Positions 58,827 through 64,000 of a DNA stretch of 64,000 nucleotides are shown here, piece by piece. The stretch comes from Actinoplanes subtropicus. GTDB lineage: Bacteria > Actinomycetota > Actinomycetes > Mycobacteriales > Micromonosporaceae. Below the pieces are notes generated by a model. That model was not told where the DNA came from and ran no database searches. It saw only the letters and a program-made list of their open reading frames with translations. The stretch covers positions 62,001 to 126,000 of the forward strand of contig NZ_JOJL01000011.1 in assembly GCF_000721705.1 (NCBI RefSeq), written 5' to 3'. A program made the translations under genes and the position numbers. Within the stretch, counting starts at the first letter, position 1. Each line of letters opens with the position of its first letter.

Positions 58827-61424
58827 TCACGACCGGCGGCGGGAGCCGCGGTGCTGCTCGAGGTAGGCCTCGAGGTGCTCGGCCGGCATCGGCGCCCCGA
58901 GCAGCTCGCCCTGGCCGAGCCGGCAACCGGCCGCGCGTACGGTCTCCAGGTCACCGGGCTCCCGCAGGCCGCCGGCGATCACTTCGACGCCCAGCCGGCG
59001 GCCCAGCGTCATGGTGACCTCCAGGAACATGCCGGCCTCGTCGAACACCTTCCGATCGATCTTGAGCAGGTCGATCGGCAGCACCCGCAGGCGGCTCAGC
59101 GAGGTGGGCCCGGCCCCGAAGTCGTCGACCGCGGTGCGGAGGCCGTCGGCGCGCAGCCGGCCCAGCTCGGCGGCGACATCCTCGTGCAGGTCCTGCTCGG
59201 TCACCTCGATCACCAGGGCCGCCGGCGGGAGCCGGTACAGCTCCAGCGCGGTCCGCAGGGACGCCTGGAACGAGGCGTCGGCGAGGCCGCGCGGGCGCAT
59301 GGCGAGGGCCAGCCAGAGCTCCTCGTGCTGACGGCGCCAGCCGGCCAGCAGGCGGCAGGACTGCTGCAGCGCCCAGTCGCCGATCCGGCCGAGCAGGCCC
59401 AGGTCCTCGGCCAGCGCGAGCAGCTCGCCGGCGGGGACCGCGCCGAGTGCCGGATGCCGCCAGGCGGGCAGCGCCTCGACGCCGGCCGGCCGGTCGCCGG
59501 TCAGCTCGGCGATCGGCTGGAAGGTCAGCCGGAGTTCGCCGCGCGCGACCGCGCCGGGCAGGTCCTGCTCCAGTGTGGAGCGGCGCAGCAGGCGGGCCTC
59601 CATCTGCTCCTCGTACCAGTCGACCGCGCCCGGCGGCTCGGACCGGACCGAGCGCACCGCCAGGGTCGCCCGGCGGATCACCTCGTCGATGCCGGCGTCC
59701 GGGACCAGATCGGTCAGCCCGGCCCAGCCGGACACGTGGGCGACCGTGCCGGTGATCTCGTACGGCGCGGACAGCGCGTTGACCAGCTGGCTGGCGAGCA
59801 GATGGGCCCGGACCGCGCCGCGGCGGGTCAGCACCGCGAACCGGTGCTCGCCCAGCCGGGCCGGCACGTCGCCGCCGGTCACCCGGGCCCGCAACCGGCC
59901 GGCCGCCTCGACCACGACCACCTCGGCCAGGTCCGGGCCGTGCAGGTCGGCGATCGCGGTCAGGCCGCCCAGCTCGATCACGATCAGCGCGCCCGCGTCC
60001 GGGATCAGCTCGCTCGCCCGCCGCAGCCCGTCGGAGTTGGCCAGGCTGGTCTGCCGGTCGAGATGGGTCGTCTCCTGCAGCGCCCGTTCGAGACTGCGGA
60101 CGTTGCTCACGTCGCGGACGTGCACGACCAGGCTCTCCCCGGGTTCGGCGGGGTCCGCGCCGTCGGTCGTCCACTCGGTGTCCCGCCAGGCGCCGAAGCC
60201 GTCGCGCAGCCGGACGGCGAGGCTCCCGGCGTCGGCCCGGCCCGCCATCCGGACGGTCAGGGCGGCGTGCACGGCGTCGGACTGATCGGGATGGACCAGG
60301 GCGGTCGCCGATCGGCCCAGCACGTCCTGGTCGGAGAGGCCGAACTGGCGGGCCGCGGCCGGCGACTGCCAGCGCACCGCGAGGTCGGCGTCCAGCACCA
60401 TCGCCACGTCCGCCGAGCCGAAGACCAGGCTGCGCAGCCGGTTGCCCTGCACGGTGAGATGGTCGGCGTGCCGGCGCAGGGCGATCGCCGACACCCATTC
60501 ACGGGCGCCCACGGCGGCGATCGCGGTGCTGCCGAGGACGATCGACATGGCGTCCAGCCGGCCGCCGTTGACCAGGTGGTAGACCGTGATCAGCGCCGCG
60601 CCGAGCACCGGCAGGGTGAGCAGCGGGAAGCCGGCCGAGGGCTCGCTGCCGGCCGGCGGGATCGGCCGCGCGTCGGGGCGGATCCGGGTCGTTCCGTGCC
60701 ACATCAGCGCGGCGGCAACGGTGCTCGCGAGACCGGCCGCGATCGCGGCGAGGACGGCGTTCGGCTGGCCGGTGAAGTCCTGACCGATCGTGAACGCGGC
60801 CAGGCAGACCAGCGACAGCGCGGCTCCCGGCGCGCACCAGCGCAGCGCCGAACGGTGCCGGATCGCGTGCACGCCGGCCACTGCCACGGTCGCCGCCGCG
60901 GCGCCGCCGAAGATGAGCGCGGTGACCGCGCCGCCGCGGTGGTCGAACAGGAACAGCCAGGGCAGGAAGATCAGGCAGGCGGCGACGCCGATCGCGTCCA
61001 GCGTCAGGCGCAGCCGGGCCAGCAGGTCGCGGCGCTGCGGCGGCCGCAGGATCGCCGGCAGGCAGGCGCCGGCCACGAAGAACAGGCCGACCAGCGGGAT
61101 CTCGGCCGGTAATGGCACCCCGGCGACCCGGACGCCGGGGGCGACCAGGACGGCGATCCCGCTCGCCGCGCCGATCACGGCGGTGAGCAGGATGCCGCCG
61201 GCCAGCGCAAGGGCCCGGAATCGCGGACCGGCCGACCGCCCGGTCAGGACCGCTCGGATCATGGCCACGCCGAAGGCGCCCGAGCAGGCCGCCAGCAGGC
61301 CGGCGCCGGCCCGGGCCGGGAGCACGGCGAGCAGCGCGATCACGACCACGATCGCGCACGAGGCGAGCAGCACCGATCGGCCCGAGGGCCGGCCGATCGG
61401 GCGGGAGGGGGGTCCGCCGTACAT
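58827..61424 (-). CDS. Membrane protein with PAS, degenerate GGDEF and degenerate EAL domains
   Basis: The protein has 865 residues with ATG 61424; a GTG at 61490 inside the end of the POT gene is an alternative. The N-terminal third has about 9-10 membrane helices. A PAS domain follows (about 350-440: SLVFGSADVAMVLDADLAVR). The GGDEF domain has ARLGEHRFAVL where GGDEF should be, so it cannot make c-di-GMP. In the EAL domain, the GVEALPAW signature, DDFGAG and LLKIDRKVF are kept, but the EGVE motif reads AGGLRE, losing a metal-binding glutamate, so phosphodiesterase activity is doubtful. It may be a c-di-GMP or signal-binding scaffold. Confidence 0.85.
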   Translation of the reverse strand: MYGGPPSRPIGRPSGRSVLLASCAIVVVIALLAVLPARAGAGLLAACSGAFGVAMIRAVLTGRSAGPRFRALALAGGILLTAVIGAASGIAVLVAPGVRVAGVPLPAEIPLVGLFFVAGACLPAILRPPQRRDLLARLRLTLDAIGVAACLIFLPWLFLFDHRGGAVTALIFGGAAAATVAVAGVHAIRHRSALRWCAPGAALSLVCLAAFTIGQDFTGQPNAVLAAIAAGLASTVAAALMWHGTTRIRPDARPIPPAGSEPSAGFPLLTLPVLGAALITVYHLVNGGRLDAMSIVLGSTAIAAVGAREWVSAIALRRHADHLTVQGNRLRSLVFGSADVAMVLDADLAVRWQSPAAARQFGLSDQDVLGRSATALVHPDQSDAVHAALTVRMAGRADAGSLAVRLRDGFGAWRDTEWTTDGADPAEPGESLVVHVRDVSNVRSLERALQETTHLDRQTSLANSDGLRRASELIPDAGALIVIELGGLTAIADLHGPDLAEVVVVEAAGRLRARVTGGDVPARLGEHRFAVLTRRGAVRAHLLASQLVNALSAPYEITGTVAHVSGWAGLTDLVPDAGIDEVIRRATLAVRSVRSEPPGAVDWYEEQMEARLLRRSTLEQDLPGAVARGELRLTFQPIAELTGDRPAGVEALPAWRHPALGAVPAGELLALAEDLGLLGRIGDWALQQSCRLLAGWRRQHEELWLALAMRPRGLADASFQASLRTALELYRLPPAALVIEVTEQDLHEDVAAELGRLRADGLRTAVDDFGAGPTSLSRLRVLPIDLLKIDRKVFDEAGMFLEVTMTLGRRLGVEVIAGGLREPGDLETVRAAGCRLGQGELLGAPMPAEHLEAYLEQHRGSRRRS

Positions 61425-61479
61425 CGGCCGGTTCAACGACGGAGGCCGGCTGGCGGTTACGGGCTCGGGCGGGAAAATT

Positions 61480-62934
61480 TCACCGCACACCGCTCATCAG
61501 CCGCTGCAACGGCTTGCTGATCAGCCAGAGCAGCAGGCCGATCACGATCGCGATCGCGCCCAGGATGCCGAAGTACGCCGTCTCGTGGTCCTCGCTGTAG
61601 TAGCCGGCCAGCGTCCCGGAGAGCGCGGTGCCGAGCGCCACCGACAGGAAGAACAGCGCGACCATCTGGGTCCGGAAGGCGGCCGGCGCGAGCTTGGTCG
61701 ACACCGACAGGCCGACCGGGGAGAGCAGCAGCTCGGCGATGGTGAAGACCAGGATGATGCCGGTCAGCCCGAGCAGCGGGACGCTGTTCGGGCCGCTGCC
61801 CGCGAACGGCAGGAACAGCAGGAACGCGATGCCCATCACGATCGTGCCGGCCGCGAACTTGACCGGCGTGGACGGCTGCCGGTCGCCGAGGCGCAGCCAG
61901 ATCGCGGCGAACACGCCGGACAGGACGATGATCATGACTGGGTTGATCGACTGGACCCAGGAGACCGGCATCGTCCAGCCGAACAGGTCCCGGTCCAGCC
62001 GCTTGTCCGAGTAGATCGTGACGACCGTGAACTGCTGCTGGTAGAGAGACCAGAACGCGGCGCTCGCGATGAACAGCGGGATGAAGGCGAACACCCGGCG
62101 GCGTTCCGTGCCATCGACCCGGTGGCTGGACAGGATCACCGCGAAGTAGGCGATCGCCACCAGGATGCTCAGCAGCACGACGATCGTGGACAGGTGCGCG
62201 GCGGGCAGCAGCCCGGTCAGCGCGAGCACGGCGATCAGCACGATCGCCACCCCGGCGAGCGCCACGACCAGGGGCAGCCGGCGGCGGGGGAGCGGGTTGG
62301 CGACCGTACGCGCGGAGCCGGGCAGGTTGCGGCGGCTCAGCGCGTACTGGGTGAGCCCGATCGCCATGCCCACCGCGGCGGCGCCGAAGCCGTAGTGGAA
62401 GCCGGCGTCCTGCTGGAGCAGGCCGGTGAGCAGCGGGCCGAGCAGTGCCCCGAGGTTGATGCCGAGGTAGAACAGGGAGAACCCGGCGTCCCGGCGCGGG
62501 TCGTGCTCGCCGTAGAGGGTGCCGACGATACTGGTCGCGGTGGCCTTCACGCCGCCGCTGCCGAGAGCGATCAGGATCAGTCCGATCGCGACCCCGGTCA
62601 GCCCGGGGATCAGCGCGAGCGCGAGGTGACCGCACATGACCAGGATCGCGCTGCCGAACAGCACCCGCTCGGGGCCGAACATCCGGTCGGCGAGCCATGC
62701 GCCGATCACGGTGGCCAGATAGACCGACCCGCCGTACGCGCCGACGATGCTGGTCGCGGTGTCCTGATCGATGCCGAGGCCGCCGCGGCCGGCCTCGTAG
62801 TACAGGTAGATCAGCAGGATGCCCTGCATGCCGTAGAACGAGAACCGTTCCCAGAGCTCGACGCCGAACAGGTTGGCGAGCGCCCGCGGCTGCCCGAAGA
62901 AGGTCTTCTCCCGCTTCTCCACCGTCACCGTCAT
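61480..62934 (-). CDS. POT-family proton-dependent oligopeptide transporter
   Basis: The protein has 484 residues; ATG 62934. The proton-coupling motif ExxER in NLFGVELWERFSFYGMQGIL, GAWLADRMFGPERVLFGSAI, RRDAGFSLFYLGINLGALLG (PTR2 signature region) and QQQFTVVTIYSDKRLDRDLF. About 14 membrane helices. It imports di- and tripeptides. It is followed by the GGDEF/EAL gene and preceded by a partial acyltransferase gene on the same strand with a 28-bp gap. Confidence 0.92.
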   Translation of the reverse strand: MTVTVEKREKTFFGQPRALANLFGVELWERFSFYGMQGILLIYLYYEAGRGGLGIDQDTATSIVGAYGGSVYLATVIGAWLADRMFGPERVLFGSAILVMCGHLALALIPGLTGVAIGLILIALGSGGVKATATSIVGTLYGEHDPRRDAGFSLFYLGINLGALLGPLLTGLLQQDAGFHYGFGAAAVGMAIGLTQYALSRRNLPGSARTVANPLPRRRLPLVVALAGVAIVLIAVLALTGLLPAAHLSTIVVLLSILVAIAYFAVILSSHRVDGTERRRVFAFIPLFIASAAFWSLYQQQFTVVTIYSDKRLDRDLFGWTMPVSWVQSINPVMIIVLSGVFAAIWLRLGDRQPSTPVKFAAGTIVMGIAFLLFLPFAGSGPNSVPLLGLTGIILVFTIAELLLSPVGLSVSTKLAPAAFRTQMVALFFLSVALGTALSGTLAGYYSEDHETAYFGILGAIAIVIGLLLWLISKPLQRLMSGVR

Positions 62935-62962
62935 GACTCACGCTTACCCCGGATCGCCGGGT

Positions 62963-64000
62963 TCATTGCTGCTCGGCGATGCGCGCCAGCCTCGGCAGCA
63001 ACCAGGGCGCGATGAGCCGCTGGACCGCCTCCGGGGTGTAGTGCAGGCCGTCGCTGCGGACCCGCAGGCCGCCGATCCGCCAGGTGAACCTGCCGCCGGG
63101 GCAGACCAGCGGGTCGATGTCCAGGACGGACACCTGATCGGGGCGCTCCGCCGCGACCGTACGGAGCAGGCGGTTCCACGCGTCGACGCGCTGCGGCTGG
63201 TCCTCGGGGTAGAGGCTGCCGTCGGGCCGCTCGGCGCGATGGGTGTACGCGGCGGTCAGCAGCACCACGGCGGCCCCGCGCGAGCCGGCGATCCCGATCG
63301 CGGCGCGCAACTGCCCGATCAGGTAGGCGTCGTAGCCCGGCTCGCCGACGTGCTGGTAGCTGCCCTGGTAGCGACGGTCCATCAGCTCCCACCGGTTGAG
63401 TTCGATGACCGCCACATCGGGCCGGTCCTGATCGATACCGCGCTGCCAGCGGGCCGGCCACGACGTACAGCCGGGGTAGTTGGTGTGCGGTGTGCCCTGC
63501 TCGAGGATGTCCGGCAGGGTCGCGATGCCGCAGCCCTGGATGGCGCGGACGCTGGTCCACAGGCCGGGGTGGGCGGGCAGATACGTGCCGATCACCCAGG
63601 AGACCGAGTCGCCGAAGAAGGTGACCCGTGGCTCGTGCGGCCGCTCGGTCAGGTCGTCGCGGGCCTCGATCGGATTGACCTTCCGGTTCGCCGCGGCCGG
63701 CTGCCGGGCGACGCTCGGCGGCTCGACGACCACCGGCGGCGCGGCGGCGACCGGCCGCGCGGGCGGCGGCGGGGTGGCGGCGACGGCGATGACCGCGACC
63801 ATCGCGGCCAGCGCGCTCGCGGTGACGGCGCTCGGCACCAGCCGGGGGAGGTGGCGCCCGAGCGCGCCGCGGCGGATCGGCTGCTCGATCGCGTAGTAGC
63901 TGACGAGCGCGACGGCCAGCGTGCCGCCCAGCCGCACGGCCAGCAGCGGCCAGCGGGACAGCCCGGTGCGATCCGCGGTGACGAAACAGAACAACGGCCA
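62963..64000 (-). CDS. Acyltransferase-3/SGNH-hydrolase fusion (OafA-like), C-terminal part
   Basis: The open frame runs off the window end, so only the last 345 residues are seen. The first part (RWPLLAVRLGGTLAVALVSY, YAIEQPIRRGAL) is the end of an acyltransferase-3 membrane domain; SYYAIEQPIRR is its usual last motif. One more membrane helix and a Pro-rich linker lead to an extracytoplasmic SGNH domain with FFGDSVSWVIG (GDS serine) and RSDGLHYTPEAV (D-x-x-H). Such proteins O-acetylate cell-wall or exopolysaccharide sugars. Confidence 0.85.
   Translation of the reverse strand, partial: WPLFCFVTADRTGLSRWPLLAVRLGGTLAVALVSYYAIEQPIRRGALGRHLPRLVPSAVTASALAAMVAVIAVAATPPPPARPVAAAPPVVVEPPSVARQPAAANRKVNPIEARDDLTERPHEPRVTFFGDSVSWVIGTYLPAHPGLWTSVRAIQGCGIATLPDILEQGTPHTNYPGCTSWPARWQRGIDQDRPDVAVIELNRWELMDRRYQGSYQHVGEPGYDAYLIGQLRAAIGIAGSRGAAVVLLTAAYTHRAERPDGSLYPEDQPQRVDAWNRLLRTVAAERPDQVSVLDIDPLVCPGGRFTWRIGGLRVRSDGLHYTPEAVQRLIAPWLLPRLARIAEQQ

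Noticed and set aside
57690..61112. A 1140-codon plus-strand frame spanning the amidohydrolase and the GGDEF/EAL gene
   Set aside because: Different frame of one real gene joined to the antisense of another; Arg/Gly-rich and without family signatures.

Overview
This 64 kb window comes from a high-GC actinomycete. Coding density is high, GTG starts and 4-bp start/stop overlaps are common, and several genes appear leaderless. The sterol genes match mycobacterial and rhodococcal families. The abundance of secreted glycoside hydrolases and carbohydrate-binding proteins suggests a soil actinomycete of the Actinoplanes/Micromonosporaceae type, but that placement is inference. I see no rRNA, tRNA, CRISPR array, insertion sequence or phage gene.

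Region 1 (1-27.5 kb) is a sterol (cholesterol-type) catabolic island. It holds parts of three stages. (a) Initial oxidation: a cholesterol oxidase and a 3-ketosteroid delta1-dehydrogenase in one operon, both with twin-arginine export signals. (b) Side-chain activation and first beta-oxidation steps: FadD19, ChsE4/ChsE5 and EchA19. (c) Opening of the last two rings: EchA20, IpdA, IpdB, IpdC and FadA6. Associated genes include a thiolase/OB-fold pair (Ltp4 and a double DUF35 protein), a trio resembling M. tuberculosis Rv3531c-Rv3529c, several SDRs, two zinc alcohol dehydrogenases, two F420-type luciferase-fold oxidoreductases and a PPOX-fold protein. Seven perfect matches and one near match to the KstR operator (TnnAACnnGTTnnA), plus one perfect and two degenerate matches to the KstR2 operator (AnCAAGnnCTTGnT), lie in front of these genes. 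The kstR2 gene is present. KstR, the P450s, KshAB, HsaABCD and Mce4 are not in the window. A CBM2-type secreted protein and an M15 peptidase-like lipoprotein are interspersed.

Region 2 (27.4-35.5 kb) holds sugar and aromatic accessory genes on the minus strand: a GH92 alpha-mannosidase with an inserted F5/8C module and two identical tandem operators, a GH18 chitinase with a CBM5/12 domain, a small DUF6197-like protein, and an 878-residue three-domain protein (3-dehydroshikimate dehydratase, HPPD-like domain, second TIM-barrel isomerase). A 618-bp AT-richer intergenic region follows.

Region 3 (35.5-46.4 kb) is a tightly coupled plus-strand operon that I interpret as a Pel/galactosaminogalactan-like exopolysaccharide locus. 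It encodes a secreted Agd3-like (CE18) deacetylase, a PelF-type glycosyltransferase, a polytopic membrane protein, a sugar-1-phosphate nucleotidyltransferase, two NDP-sugar epimerases/dehydratases, an NDP-sugar 6-dehydrogenase and two GH114-type (endo-alpha-1,4-polygalactosaminidase-like) proteins. This is the best candidate for an undescribed system.

Region 4 (46.5-64 kb) is ordinary chromosomal content: an LLM oxidoreductase, a DHA2 efflux pump with a divergent TetR regulator and duplicated operators, a DUF4142 membrane-anchored exported protein, a four-copy palindromic tandem repeat, an MFS/LysR divergent pair, a PadR-HAAS pair, a DrrAB-like ABC exporter, a GNAT acetyltransferase, a decayed Gfo/Idh/MocA pseudogene, an amidohydrolase, a degenerate GGDEF/EAL membrane protein, a POT transporter, and the end of an acyltransferase-SGNH gene cut by the window edge.
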